From positions 1-49,883 of IMG/VR virus record IMGVR_UViG_3300030419_001475: 49,883 nucleotides of DNA; one strand, given 5' to 3'. Below the pieces are notes generated by a model. It did no database searches, was not told where the DNA came from, and worked only from the letters and a program-made list of their open reading frames with translations. The position numbers were made by a program, and so were the translations under genes. This DNA comes from a virus. Position 1 is the first letter of the stretch. Each line of letters begins with the position of its first letter. Shown here in pieces: positions 33,829-41,513 of the stretch.

Positions 33829-33979
33829 CTTCATACAAAAACTATTAGCAATAGAATCTGAAGGTTTACCAACTAAAAAAAGAGCTCAGATATTTCAAGC
33901 TTTTAAAGATGGTAAAGTAAATTTTAACAATTTACAAGCCTGTTTAGATAGAATTAAGGCAATTAGAGATGAATGGTAA
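33809..33979 (+). CDS. Small GTG-start protein, 56 aa
   Basis: A TAA stop lies immediately before GTG at 33809, and the frame runs 56 codons: (M)TTSENNFIQKLLAIESEGLPTKKRAQIFQAF... A compact, helix-rich, lysine-containing sequence that looks authentic. It overlaps the upstream gene by 20 and the downstream gene by 11 bases. Without it a 140-base hole would remain in an otherwise gapless operon. Confidence 0.55.
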   Translation: MTTSENNFIQKLLAIESEGLPTKKRAQIFQAFKDGKVNFNNLQACLDRIKAIRDEW

Positions 33980-35057
33980 TTTATTTAACTTAATATTTCC
34001 ACAGATGAATCCAGCTGCCGCTGCGTCAACTGGAGTTGCACATGATAAGATAAATAGTTTGTTATCTCAACAAGGAGAGACCACTCAGACTTCTCTATTT
34101 CCAACTGGCAGTATATATCAAGCTCCTGAAGATAAAAGAAATATTATACAAAAATTAGCTGATGAATTTTATGAGTCTGGGCCTATTGGTTCTGTTGCCG
34201 CCGCTGCTGCTGATATATTACCTGGCATACCTTTTGTTGATATTATAGACCCACCACCTCAACTATCAGACCCTCAAATGCAAACATCTAGAAATTTATT
34301 ATCAGCTCTAGGAATTCCGTTATCAATGTCACAAGCTCCTAAAGCTGTCGGTAGAGTTGCTACTAATATAAAAGCTCCATATGGATATGACCTTAAAGAT
34401 ATAAGAAGTAATGTAATGTATGGAGCAAGGCCAGACGCAACAGGAGGTGTAGACCCATTAGGCATATTAAATTATGGTGAGGGATATAGGAAGTATTGGT
34501 CAGAACCAATCAAGTCTAAAAGAATTGCTGGAGCGATTGGTAGAGCTATACAATCTATATTAAAGGATAAACCTTTACACGGATTTGCAGGGGGAGCTAC
34601 AAAGGCAACTAATGACGCGAGGGAGTTTTTATATAGAAGGGCTTTTGGATTGAATCCAAGGAGAGGCACAAAGATTTTTAAAGAAAATAAAGATGGAACA
34701 TTAAGTTTTAACCCTAAGAGCAAAAGAGGAAAAGAGCTTATAGATGAGATTATTGTGGCAGATTTAAATAAAAATCTATTACAGCAAATAGCTGGGAGGG
34801 GGAAAATTCGTCATTCTGTTATGGGAGGATATACGAGAGAGGCTGGAAAGAAATCAATTAAATATAAGGATGTATGGGATTTTAAAATGAATCCTGGAGA
34901 GTGGTCACGAGTGCTGAGTCCCAATGAGCATTTATCGGGATTATCAAAATATTATCCGTACGCAGGGAAACGTAGAGATATAGGAATAGCTGGATTAAGG
35001 ACTTTAGTAGATATGATGATTACACCACCTGTCATAAAAGGTACAGTACCTTATTAA
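33969..35057 (+). CDS. Last virion-operon protein, probable internal protein, 362 aa
   Basis: Ala/Pro/Gly-rich N-terminal part (PAAAASTGVAHDK, SVAAAAADILPGIPFVD) followed by a basic helical C-terminal part (KSKRIAGAIGRAIQSILKD, GRGKIRHSVMGGYTREAGKKS). Final gene of the rightward operon; a hairpin follows its stop. Not recognised; possibly another ejected or membrane-active protein. Confidence 0.5.
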   Translation: MNGNLFNLIFPQMNPAAAASTGVAHDKINSLLSQQGETTQTSLFPTGSIYQAPEDKRNIIQKLADEFYESGPIGSVAAAAADILPGIPFVDIIDPPPQLSDPQMQTSRNLLSALGIPLSMSQAPKAVGRVATNIKAPYGYDLKDIRSNVMYGARPDATGGVDPLGILNYGEGYRKYWSEPIKSKRIAGAIGRAIQSILKDKPLHGFAGGATKATNDAREFLYRRAFGLNPRRGTKIFKENKDGTLSFNPKSKRGKELIDEIIVADLNKNLLQQIAGRGKIRHSVMGGYTREAGKKSIKYKDVWDFKMNPGEWSRVLSPNEHLSGLSKYYPYAGKRRDIGIAGLRTLVDMMITPPVIKGTVPY

Positions 35058-35070
35058 CCCCCCTAATAGA

Positions 35071-35087
35071 CCTCTGGCGAGGCTTTT
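35071..35087 (+). terminator. Weak hairpin plus T-run after the rightward operon
   Basis: CCTC (35071-35074) and GAGG (35079-35082) with a TGGC loop, then CTTTT. Only four base pairs, so termination here is uncertain; the stronger AGCCTAGGCT hairpin 130 bases further on may be the main stop. Confidence 0.3.
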
Positions 35088-35152
35088 ATATACTAACCCT
35101 TATACGACCCTACCTAAACAAAAAAACGTCCATATTCAACGAATTTGATATT

Positions 35153-35192
35153 GTTAGCTAATATATATAATATATATATATATTTAGCTAAC
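35153..35192. repeat. AT-dinucleotide palindrome (boundary element copy B)
   Basis: A 40-base imperfect palindrome: GTTAGCTAATATATATA... returns as ...TATATATTTAGCTAAC, with a one-base bulge. It could extrude as a cruciform. It lies between the converging rightward and leftward operons, 21 bases from the AGCCTAGGCT hairpin. Confidence 0.65.
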
Positions 35193-35212
35193 AACTATAA
35201 TAAGCCATTAAC

Positions 35213-35228
35213 AGCCTAGGCTTAGGCT
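35213..35228. terminator. Bidirectional AGCCTA-GGCT-TAGGCT terminator (boundary element copy B)
   Basis: AGCCTA (35213-35218) pairs with TAGGCT (35223-35228) over a 4-base loop; on the rightward strand it is followed by TTAATTATT, on the leftward strand by GTTAAT. It lies 8 bases beyond the stop of the last leftward gene and 156 bases beyond the last rightward gene, so it can stop both converging transcripts. Same family as 1028-1045 and 42875-42904. Confidence 0.6.
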
Positions 35229-35235
35229 TTAATTA

Positions 35236-35670
35236 TTAATTACATTCAATTTCAGACGCTTCAGCCATAGTTATTTCGTCTACCATTGTAAATTTTAAAG
35301 GGCTAGATGAACTAGTTACGCCAAACCAAGGCACTTTTTCATCAGCCTCTCTCTCATCCAACCCTTTTGATTCTAATATGATAGCGTGCAGAAGCATCAA
35401 ATAATTACGAGCATCTCGTATCCGCCCTGAAATACTCTCATCTGATGCCTCCACACCATTCAACACATAGTTTCGTATAGAATCCATATGCTTTAAGAGA
35501 TAGACCATAGCAACTTCGGAAGGAGTAGTTTCCAGTCTATCTGCTATCGATTTGAAATTCTTTAATTTATCTTCGTTACTAACTGTATATTCTTCACCTT
35601 TAACACGCATCAATTCCATTTCTATCTTGAACTCTTCGTCAGCCCACTTGAAAAAATCTTTAACTTTCAT
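35236..35670 (-). CDS. MazG/Nmad1 (DUF1599)-like nucleotide-metabolism protein
   Basis: Start chosen at 35670 (MKVKDFFKWADEEF). The sequence GEEYTVSNEDKLKNFKSIAD, VYLLKHMDSIRNYV and SISGRIRDARNYLMLLHAIILES follows the pattern of the small all-alpha 'nucleotide modification associated domain 1' family, relatives of MazG-type NTP pyrophosphohydrolases. In phages these adjust nucleotide pools or DNA modification. Last gene of the leftward operon, overlapping the gene before it by 11 bases. Confidence 0.65.
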   Translation of the reverse strand: MKVKDFFKWADEEFKIEMELMRVKGEEYTVSNEDKLKNFKSIADRLETTPSEVAMVYLLKHMDSIRNYVLNGVEASDESISGRIRDARNYLMLLHAIILESKGLDEREADEKVPWFGVTSSSSPLKFTMVDEITMAEASEIECN

Positions 35671-35866
35671 TTGATGTATCCAATACTTGCATTGCTTTGT
35701 CACAGTACGAGCAAGAAACAATCATAGTCTTATCGTTCTTTGTTATTACTTCTTGCTTGCTACTATCACAGCGTTTACATAATGGAGCCCCCATGTCCCA
35801 AGGAAAAGGGTCTGCCGTTAGATTCATTTCTTCCATTTCTATTATCATATTCTTTAGTTTGCCCAT
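35660..35866 (-). CDS. Small zinc-ribbon-like protein, 68 aa
   Basis: I start it at 35866 because AAGGAGAT lies 6 bases upstream, rather than at the first in-frame ATG (36013), which would overlap another gene. Two Cys pairs, CKRC (30-33) and CSYC (52-55), make a zinc ribbon. Function unknown. It sits between the methyltransferase-linked small gene and the Nmad1-like gene. Confidence 0.6.
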   Translation of the reverse strand: MGKLKNMIIEMEEMNLTADPFPWDMGAPLCKRCDSSKQEVITKNDKTMIVSCSYCDKAMQVLDTSNES

Positions 35867-35867
35867 A

Positions 35868-36038
35868 TTATATCTCCTTGCTAAGTAAATCCCAATCTGG
35901 CTCAGGGATGTCAAGTTCTGCTCCACAATCCTCACAACTGTAGGATTCTGCAACGTTAGTATCATATTCTTCAGGTTGATAGTGCCTATTCTGATGTTGA
36001 CACTCATCATCAATTTTATCTTTAATTATAGCTATCAT
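35868..36038 (-). CDS. Small Cys-containing protein, 56 aa
   Basis: MIAIIKDKIDDECQHQNRHY... with CEDC at residues 35-38 and C13/H15 as further potential zinc ligands; strongly acidic. The ATG overlaps the methyltransferase stop (ATGA), and the stop is one base from the next start, so it is part of the operon. Not recognised. Confidence 0.6.
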   Translation of the reverse strand: MIAIIKDKIDDECQHQNRHYQPEEYDTNVAESYSCEDCGAELDIPEPDWDLLSKEI

Positions 36039-36982
36039 ACAAATAACTCCTGTTGTTGAAATCTTTCTTTTGCTATTTTAACGTAGTCAGGATTTAGTTC
36101 AATACCTAACCATTTTCTTCCAAGTCTTTGAGCAACCCACCCTGTCGTGCCACTACCGAAGAATGGGTCTAATACAATGTCTCCCTTTTTAGAACCAGCT
36201 TTGATACATAGTTCAGGCAGTTTTGGAGGGAATGTGGCAAAATGTGCTCCTTTGAATGGTTGAACAGGAATTGTCCATACACTTCTCATATTTGCTCCAT
36301 CTTTCATTTCAAAGAAACCTTGTTCTGATTTCTGCAACTTGGTCTTCATTCCAAGTTCTGAGTTACCCTTCTTACCACCAAATTGGGAGCCTGGCTTGGT
36401 ATTCTCTTGGTATGGTTGCTTAATTGCATCCGCATCATAATAATAATTTTTAGACTTTGACATTAAGAATATATATTCATGAGCCTTAGTACATCTGTCA
36501 GTAACAGATTCAGGCATTGGATTAGGTTTGTTCCATATGATATCTTGCCTTAGATACCATCCATCCGCTTGTAATCCAAACGCTGAACGCCATGGTATAC
36601 CTACCATATCTTTTTGTTTTATAACACTATGAGAACCTCTGCCCATAGATATATCTTCTGAATCATGAGTACCTTTGTGAGCTTTTTGAATATCACCACT
36701 ATTATCATTTAGTTCGTAACCTCTCCATCCACCACCCCAATAGGTATCTCCTAGATTCAACCAAAATGTACCATCTTTACGCAATACACGTTTTAGCTCT
36801 TGACCAATCTCGACTAATTTTTCTACATACAGTTCAGGAGTAGATTCCAATCCGAACTGACCCTCTTCTCCATAGTCTCTTAAGGCCCAGTATGGCGGAC
36901 TTGTGCAAACCATCTGAACATAGTCATCAGGTATATCTTTTAATCTAGCGATTACATCGCCTTGTAATATTTCATTTTTCAT
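36035..36982 (-). CDS. Site-specific DNA methyltransferase (amino-methylating, beta-type order)
   Basis: Catalytic motif T27-S-P-P-Y-W32 lies near the N-terminus and the AdoMet-binding motif DPFFGSGTTG near the C-terminus (followed by GRKWLGIELNPDYVKIA), the permuted order of beta-class N4-cytosine/N6-adenine methyltransferases. SPPY rather than DPPY leans to N4-cytosine but does not settle it. The middle (about residues 75-215) holds the target-recognition region. No restriction enzyme gene is adjacent, so it probably protects phage DNA from host restriction or regulates it. Confidence 0.85.
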   Translation of the reverse strand: MKNEILQGDVIARLKDIPDDYVQMVCTSPPYWALRDYGEEGQFGLESTPELYVEKLVEIGQELKRVLRKDGTFWLNLGDTYWGGGWRGYELNDNSGDIQKAHKGTHDSEDISMGRGSHSVIKQKDMVGIPWRSAFGLQADGWYLRQDIIWNKPNPMPESVTDRCTKAHEYIFLMSKSKNYYYDADAIKQPYQENTKPGSQFGGKKGNSELGMKTKLQKSEQGFFEMKDGANMRSVWTIPVQPFKGAHFATFPPKLPELCIKAGSKKGDIVLDPFFGSGTTGWVAQRLGRKWLGIELNPDYVKIAKERFQQQELFV

Positions 36983-37049
36983 AATAAATCTTTGGCAGTT
37001 TTCAGATTATAGACTATTTAACTACCAAAAAAGTCTTTTTACACCCTAA

Positions 37050-37283
37050 TTAGAAAGGAACTTCTTCTTTAGTTCCGCCTCCTTCACCATCTGTAGGTTT
37101 AGCATCCTCAACCTTAACGGAAATATACCGTTTACCAGCTTTGGATGTATTCTTCCAACCCGCAAGACGATACTCAGTTCCATTGACATCTACGCTGCCA
37201 ACGAAATCTGGTCTAGAGTCACCATCTTCTTTGTAGTTGTTAGCAAACAACACACCTGAATTGGTATTATCATATTCACTCAT
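37050..37283 (-). CDS. DUF736-like protein, 77 aa
   Basis: DNTNSGVLFANNYKEDGDSRPDFVG and DVNGTEYRLAGWKNTSKAGKRYISVKVED follow the DUF736 pattern, small beta-rich proteins common in phages and plasmids. The tail is Gly/Glu-rich. A single-strand DNA-binding-like OB role has been suggested for similar folds, but this is not established. Good site GAGTAATACTC/AAGGAGTAA before the start. Confidence 0.6.
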   Translation of the reverse strand: MSEYDNTNSGVLFANNYKEDGDSRPDFVGSVDVNGTEYRLAGWKNTSKAGKRYISVKVEDAKPTDGEGGGTKEEVPF

Positions 37284-37299
37284 GAGTATTACTCCTTAT

Positions 37300-37674
37300 T
37301 TAAGTAACTTGTGAAAGTTTACTGATTGGAACAAGAACTATCTCGCTATCACTATTATCTCCACCCATAACAATACGAGCTTCTTTTCTTGATACCAATC
37401 TACGAATCTTCTTCCTTAGTTTATTAACCTTGAACATGAACGCAGTATCTATTTCTCCATTATCAGATAATATATGTATCCACCAATCTGCATTTGTACT
37501 CGATAACCCACTTGGATTACCTTTGTATCTTACTTCTATTGCAATATTACCTGTACGTTTCCACATATCACGTTCCGTTTTAACTTCGATACCGCCCTTA
37601 CCTTCAAATATATTTCTAATCTTTTCTTCGTATATTTGACCAAAGTCTAAATCTATATCAAAGTTACCGTTCAT
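37300..37674 (-). CDS. PD-(D/E)XK nuclease-like protein, 124 aa
   Basis: DFGQIYEEKIRNIFEG (Glu16/17), IEVKTERD (Glu30-x-Lys32) and TGNIAIEVRYKGNPSGLSSTNADWWIHIL form the pattern of a small phage PD-(D/E)XK endonuclease family. Such enzymes cut branched or specific DNA during recombination or packaging. It overlaps the start of the upstream small gene by 4 bases. Active-site assignment is tentative. Confidence 0.65.
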   Translation of the reverse strand: MNGNFDIDLDFGQIYEEKIRNIFEGKGGIEVKTERDMWKRTGNIAIEVRYKGNPSGLSSTNADWWIHILSDNGEIDTAFMFKVNKLRKKIRRLVSRKEARIVMGGDNSDSEIVLVPISKLSQVT

Positions 37675-37847
37675 TTATCAGCTTGTCCATTACTGTGAGA
37701 ACGGATTTTCATTTTTAATTTTGCAATCCTAGCTAAGGTATGAGCCGATGGTTCACGACCTTGAGCCCTAATATTTTCAACAGCTTCCTTATATGACCTA
37801 AGTATCACATAGTTATCAGCTCTCTTTTTAAAATTATCAAGTTCCAT
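37671..37847 (-). CDS. Hypothetical small helical protein, 58 aa
   Basis: MELDNFKKRADNYVILRSYK... a basic, helical sequence (LARIAKLKMKIR). Its stop overlaps the nuclease-like gene's start (4 bases) and its start overlaps the upstream resolvase-like stop by one base. Unrecognised, but the gapless fit in the operon supports it. Confidence 0.6.
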   Translation of the reverse strand: MELDNFKKRADNYVILRSYKEAVENIRAQGREPSAHTLARIAKLKMKIRSHSNGQADK

Positions 37848-38167
37848 TATTCTTCCATTTTTCCCATCTTCAAAAGGAAACAGAATGTATCATAAGGTAT
37901 TGCGATATAAGGAATATCTCTATCCATACGAAATACAACTCCATGTTCTTCCTTTTCAGGCAATACCCAAGCTGGAACTTTCTTACGTCTTTTACATCCA
38001 TAGAACTTGCCTTCTATCTCAATATCTCCTTGCTCATGTTGAGCTCCACCCCTATCTCTGTTATACGCTTCAAGTTCAAAATCCTTAGCTATCTTTACCG
38101 CTTGTCTTTGTAGTTCCGCTCCTCTTTGTCTGTTTCTTCTTCCCCTTCTTTGAGCCTTTGTCTTCAT
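37847..38167 (-). CDS. Holliday-junction-resolvase-like protein with altered active site
   Basis: RRGRRNRQRGAELQRQAVKIAKDFELEAYNRDRGGAQHEQGDIEIEG is the usual front of a VRR-NUC/Hjc-like resolvase, with D48 or nearby acidic residues. Where relatives carry Glu-x-Lys the sequence reads YGCKRRKK (about residues 57-64), so the catalytic Glu seems replaced by Gly. AAAGGTGAT precedes the start. It overlaps the upstream gene by 83 bases in another frame. Likely role is branched-DNA binding or processing. Confidence 0.55.
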   Translation of the reverse strand: MKTKAQRRGRRNRQRGAELQRQAVKIAKDFELEAYNRDRGGAQHEQGDIEIEGKFYGCKRRKKVPAWVLPEKEEHGVVFRMDRDIPYIAIPYDTFCFLLKMGKMEE

Positions 38168-38363
38168 TGTTTATCACCTTTTCTAAATGTTTAACAAATT
38201 TATCTGTGTCACCCTTCATGCTAATATATTCTTCAAATGTACTACCAAGAACACTAACCGCTCTAATTAATGATGCTATTGTGTCCATTCTCATATCATG
38301 AACAGAATCTTCAAGATTCTTTATACGTTCACGCATCTTTAATTTTCGTTTACTGATATTCAT
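38085..38363 (-). CDS. Hypothetical helical protein with basic tail, 92 aa
   Basis: N-terminal coiled-coil-like part (KLKMRERIKNLEDSVHDM), a conserved-looking middle (LIRAVSVLGSTFEEYISMKGDTDKFVKHLEKVI) and a Lys/Gly/Ser/Thr tail that is encoded over the start of the resolvase-like gene. That long overlap makes the low-complexity tail suspicious, but the body looks real. Unrecognised. Confidence 0.5.
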   Translation of the reverse strand: MNISKRKLKMRERIKNLEDSVHDMRMDTIASLIRAVSVLGSTFEEYISMKGDTDKFVKHLEKVINNEDKGSKKGKKKQTKRSGTTKTSGKDS

Positions 38364-38575
38364 ACTTCACACTCTTTACAATCTGGCAAAGCAGTTGTTG
38401 AGCCTGACTCTACTGTAGGTTCTTGTATTGTTTCCATATCTCTAATAATATTTTCAAGTCTCTGTAGGTCATCAGCACTATTCAAAGCATTTTTGTTCTT
38501 TAAGGACTTTAATCCAATTTTTAAAACACTTCTAATTAATATTGAATCACTTTCATTGTATACTATTTTAGCCAT
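38360..38575 (-). CDS. Hypothetical protein with C-terminal CxxC, 71 aa
   Basis: Helical (SVLKIGLKSLKNKNALNSADDLQRLENIIRDME) ending in PDCKECEV. It overlaps the downstream gene start by 4 bases and the helicase end by 8 bases. Small proteins directly after a DnaB-like helicase are sometimes loaders or partners; nothing here proves that. Confidence 0.5.
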   Translation of the reverse strand: MAKIVYNESDSILIRSVLKIGLKSLKNKNALNSADDLQRLENIIRDMETIQEPTVESGSTTALPDCKECEV

Positions 38576-39920
38576 TAAACACCTCCGTTAATGCTTCTTC
38601 TGATGATGAGTATATTTTACAACGGTCTCCTGCGACACCCATTTTAACTCTGCCACTCTTACCGTATCTATTCTTTCCAAGTATAATCTCAATTCCATAT
38701 TCTCCCATATCAGATTCTTGTAGATAATATCTCCATTCGTAATACATAAACAATATAATTTCAGCGTCCTGTTCAATAGAACCACTATCTCTTAAATCTC
38801 TAAGTAATGGTCTTTTGTTTGCTCTTGATTCACACTCACGATTAAGTTGTGATACCAATAGTACAGCCATATTGTTCTTTTTAGCTGCCCACTTATATTG
38901 TTTCATGATATTATCAATACGTAATCTATTGTCATCGACACCAGACACGCTTACCAATCCAATGTAATCATCTACAACAACATCAGGAGAATGTTTTCTT
39001 ATCTCACGCATTGAACCATCAATGTCAAATATGTTATCATACATAATGAGATTTCTGTACTTATCTCTAATATTTTTCTTTGATTCTTCGAGCATCTTAC
39101 TATCATTTTCATCTAATTCTCCAATACGTATCTTCTCATAAGATAACTTTTCAGACTCTAATACAATGAGCTTCTTCATCATTTCTACATTACTCATTTC
39201 TCGGTTCATCACTAAAACTTTATATCCACTATGTATAAGATTGCGAACAACATTTAACATAGTTGTTGATTTGAAATGGCCAGGTCTACCAGCAATAACT
39301 GTTATCTCTCCTCTTGTCATTCCACCAGTAAGTTCATCCAGCTCAGGATATCCAAACCTAACCAACGCATCTTCATCAAACATCTTTTCAAATGTTTCAT
39401 CCAATAGTCCATCAATATCAAAACCATTACCAATCTGCATATCAAGAACACTTTCAATTTCTCTATGTAGTTGTTCTAATACACCCCTAGCATCTGAGTT
39501 CTTTACATTGATAACACCCTTAACTTCCTCTGATTTTATGATTACATTTCTAAGCAACCACTTCTCATATAAAATTTTAGCATTGTTTTCATGGGTTGAT
39601 GTCGTTACCACTTCTATTAAACCAGTTAAATTATATGCTATTTCTTTTGTAGCTATTGATGGAGGTACTTCAGCTACAAGAGAGTTGATAGATATATCAT
39701 CTGTACCTTTTTTCCTTAAATCTAGTATACCTCTCCACACGCTACGATGAAAATCATTATAGAATACTGTTTCAGATGGTATGTAATGCATTATTTTATC
39801 AATAATAGAATTATCTAATATCATCTGACCAAGCAATTCCTTTTCTATTTCATAAGAATGTGGTAAAGATTGTGCCACTATTTTATTGTTTCCATGTAAT
39901 ATGTTGTTCTTCTGTTCCAT
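38568..39920 (-). CDS. dnaB: DnaB-like replicative helicase
   Basis: The N-terminal domain (residues about 20-100: SLPHSYEIEKELLGQMILDNSI..., VWRGILDLRKKG) matches DnaB-N. The RecA-type ATPase domain has Walker A G211-R-P-G-H-F-K217-S218, Walker B VVVDDY (314-319) and later LLVSQLNRECESRANKRPLLRDLRDSGSIEQDA, the DnaB4-type motif. 450 aa is a normal length. It would unwind phage DNA for replication; no separate primase or polymerase is seen nearby, so host enzymes are probably recruited. Confidence 0.92.
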   Translation of the reverse strand: MEQKNNILHGNNKIVAQSLPHSYEIEKELLGQMILDNSIIDKIMHYIPSETVFYNDFHRSVWRGILDLRKKGTDDISINSLVAEVPPSIATKEIAYNLTGLIEVVTTSTHENNAKILYEKWLLRNVIIKSEEVKGVINVKNSDARGVLEQLHREIESVLDMQIGNGFDIDGLLDETFEKMFDEDALVRFGYPELDELTGGMTRGEITVIAGRPGHFKSTTMLNVVRNLIHSGYKVLVMNREMSNVEMMKKLIVLESEKLSYEKIRIGELDENDSKMLEESKKNIRDKYRNLIMYDNIFDIDGSMREIRKHSPDVVVDDYIGLVSVSGVDDNRLRIDNIMKQYKWAAKKNNMAVLLVSQLNRECESRANKRPLLRDLRDSGSIEQDAEIILFMYYEWRYYLQESDMGEYGIEIILGKNRYGKSGRVKMGVAGDRCKIYSSSEEALTEVFNG

Positions 39921-40090
39921 AATACTCCACTATGTTTCTTTTTTATTTTGTATCCATATTTTAACGCTTCTCTAATTGTACTACTTATATTGTGAATACC
40001 TAACATATACACATCCAAGTCATTAGCTGATTCGTGTATAAGTAAGTATTGTACAACCCTATGAGTCTCCTTGTCCATCGACAGAACCAT
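39878..40090 (-). CDS. Small winged-helix/HTH domain protein, 70 aa
   Basis: Pattern STIREALKYGYKIKKKHSG...RTTYYM fits the small helix-turn-helix domain common upstream of phage helicase genes, with a recognition helix near residues 35-45. The start is uncertain: ATG at 40090 (used here) or 40078 (MDKETHRVV). It overlaps the helicase start by 43 bases and the upstream gene's end by 32. Possible replication-origin binder or helicase partner. Confidence 0.5.
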   Translation of the reverse strand: MVLSMDKETHRVVQYLLIHESANDLDVYMLGIHNISSTIREALKYGYKIKKKHSGVLWNRRTTYYMETIK

Positions 40091-40601
40091 TTCTTAATCG
40101 TACAAGTGTTGCTGTAGCGCTAATATTTCTATTTCCATTCATACCAGTCCATTCTTCATGAGCAACGCTAATTACAACTGATTTATTCAATATAAGGTCT
40201 GTTGTGATTGCGGGGAGCTTAAGTACTACTCTTGACTCCGCATCAGAGTTCCCATCTAATTCAAGTTTTTGTAATGGTATGTGCAATTTATCAAGAAAAC
40301 GTTTATATCCCGCATTACTACCCCCAGTAATTCTTCTTCCATCCTCATCTTTAGTTCCATAGAAACGCCATACACCAGCATCTTGAACATCCCTACCTTC
40401 ATATTTACCCGCATCTAATTTGTACTTTGGTTTGTATAACATTCCTCTTCCACCACGCTTAGTTGTAATCTTTTTACTGTATAAGCTAATTATTGTAGCT
40501 GGATAGGAGCCCTCTGGTATGATTGTGGACATTTCAGGGTCATAGTAAACATCTTCATCATCAAAGTCATCAAGAAGCTTATCTATATCACTCATATCCA
40601 C
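40059..40601 (-). CDS. DUF669-like single-strand-DNA-binding-type protein
   Basis: An acidic N-terminus (IDKLLDDFDDEDVYYDPE) followed by IPEGSYPATIISLYSKKIT and a beta-rich body with an inserted helix (SNAGYKRFLDKLHIP), ending VVISVAHEEWTG. This is the layout of phage DUF669/ssb-like proteins that accompany annealing recombinases. It overlaps the annealing protein's end by 10 bases, so they are likely partners. Confidence 0.6.
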   Translation of the reverse strand: MDMSDIDKLLDDFDDEDVYYDPEMSTIIPEGSYPATIISLYSKKITTKRGGRGMLYKPKYKLDAGKYEGRDVQDAGVWRFYGTKDEDGRRITGGSNAGYKRFLDKLHIPLQKLELDGNSDAESRVVLKLPAITTDLILNKSVVISVAHEEWTGMNGNRNISATATLVRLRNGSVDGQGDS

Positions 40602-41095
40602 TCATCCTTATTATCTGCATCTACTCCTGTATCTCCACCAAACTTTTGACCATTAGCATCAACATATTTATTACCATCAAACCTACCCATAAATACATCA
40701 GCGTTGAATCCAAGTCTTGATAGTCCTTTTGTAATTGCGTCTGTCTGTACCTTTTTGATACAATCGTCATCAAGTTTACTACCCATCATTACTCTGATAG
40801 AACTGCTAATAGGGAATTCTCCCTCTACATCACCAGCCTCATCTTCATATTTATAATAAAATGTTGCAGTATACACAATAAGTGTATCATTTAGTATTGG
40901 AGTGTACTGTTCGTCTTTAACTCCAAATCCATGACCAAAAGCACCAAACACTTCTGTTGCATTTTTAATTTGATACTGAGCTCCAATAGCGGTAAATCCA
41001 CCACGCTGGTTTACTTTGGTTGTAAACTCAGGGTCAGTAGTTTCAACCTGCTCCCATAAGAACAAGTTGTTGTTTTTATTCTTTTTTTCTGCCAT
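40592..41095 (-). CDS. Sak/ERF-like single-strand annealing protein
   Basis: LWEQVETTDPEFTTKVNQRGGFTAIGAQYQIK and especially VQTDAITKGLSRLGFNADVFMGRFDGNKY near the C-terminus are typical of the phage Rad52/ERF/Sak superfamily. Such proteins anneal complementary strands for recombination-dependent repair and genome circularisation. 167 aa, complete. It clusters with the DUF669-like protein, the RecB/Cas4-like nuclease and resolvase-like genes to form a recombination module. Confidence 0.75.
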   Translation of the reverse strand: MAEKKNKNNNLFLWEQVETTDPEFTTKVNQRGGFTAIGAQYQIKNATEVFGAFGHGFGVKDEQYTPILNDTLIVYTATFYYKYEDEAGDVEGEFPISSSIRVMMGSKLDDDCIKKVQTDAITKGLSRLGFNADVFMGRFDGNKYVDANGQKFGGDTGVDADNKDEWI

Positions 41096-41097
41096 AA

Positions 41098-41181
41098 TTA
41101 ATATCCCTTTCCGAAGATTCTTTTAAATCCTTTTATTACTTGCTTAAAAAATTTACTCTTTTCAGTCTTTCTTCTTGCCAT
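41098..41181 (-). CDS. Basic mini-protein, 27 aa
   Basis: MARRKTEKSKFFKQVIKGFK... has a strong AAAGGAG site before its ATG and ends two bases before the annealing protein's start. It overlaps the upstream gene by 20 bases. Strongly basic and helical. Probably real, given the ribosome-binding site, though its length makes it easy to miss. No function assigned. Confidence 0.5.
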   Translation of the reverse strand: MARRKTEKSKFFKQVIKGFKRIFGKGY

Positions 41182-41344
41182 CTTTACTCCTTTCTACTTG
41201 GTCTCTATAAAATGCTGGAGCCGCCCATCCAATTAATTCAAATAGTCTTTGTATATGACTATCGCTTAAAGAATCCAACAGCTCTGGGTATAATCCTAAC
41301 TCTAATAATTCTTTTGTCATTGTTTTTCTATCATGATTATCCAT
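41162..41344 (-). CDS. Hypothetical protein, 60 aa
   Basis: MDNHDRKTMTKELLELGLYP... a helical polar protein with a Trp-containing C-terminal part (LIGWAAPAFYRDQVERSKDG). Starts two bases beyond the upstream gene's stop region and overlaps the next mini-gene. Unrecognised. Confidence 0.55.
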   Translation of the reverse strand: MDNHDRKTMTKELLELGLYPELLDSLSDSHIQRLFELIGWAAPAFYRDQVERSKDGKKKD

Positions 41345-41345
41345 A

Positions 41346-41483
41346 CTAAATTCCTAAAACTTCGTTCTCAGCTATTAATATAATCTCCTCACGTTCCTTT
41401 TCTTCTAATTCCATCAGAGGTTTGTCATGGTGTACTAAAGCTAATTCCTCGGCTACATCAGTAATTGCATCTGCTATTTCCAT
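41346..41483 (-). CDS. Acidic small protein, 45 aa
   Basis: MEIADAITDVAEELALVHHD... is acidic and helical and is preceded by AAAGGAG 7 bases upstream. It is the first gene after the structured RNA candidate at 41514-41605, so it (and genes after it) would be the target of any control by that RNA. Unrecognised. Confidence 0.55.
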   Translation of the reverse strand: MEIADAITDVAEELALVHHDKPLMELEEKEREEIILIAENEVLGI

Positions 41484-41513
41484 ATCTTACTCCTTTGTTT
41501 TTTAATGAAAGGA

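Noticed and set aside
35660-36013. A 117-aa leftward protein starting at 36013
   Set aside because: The front half lies over the 56-aa Cys-containing gene in another frame, and a strong AAGGAGAT site supports the internal start at 35866.
39166-39750. 194-aa rightward open frame across the helicase gene
   Set aside because: Ser/Ile/Leu-rich antisense translation of the DnaB-like gene; no start signal and no co-directional neighbours.
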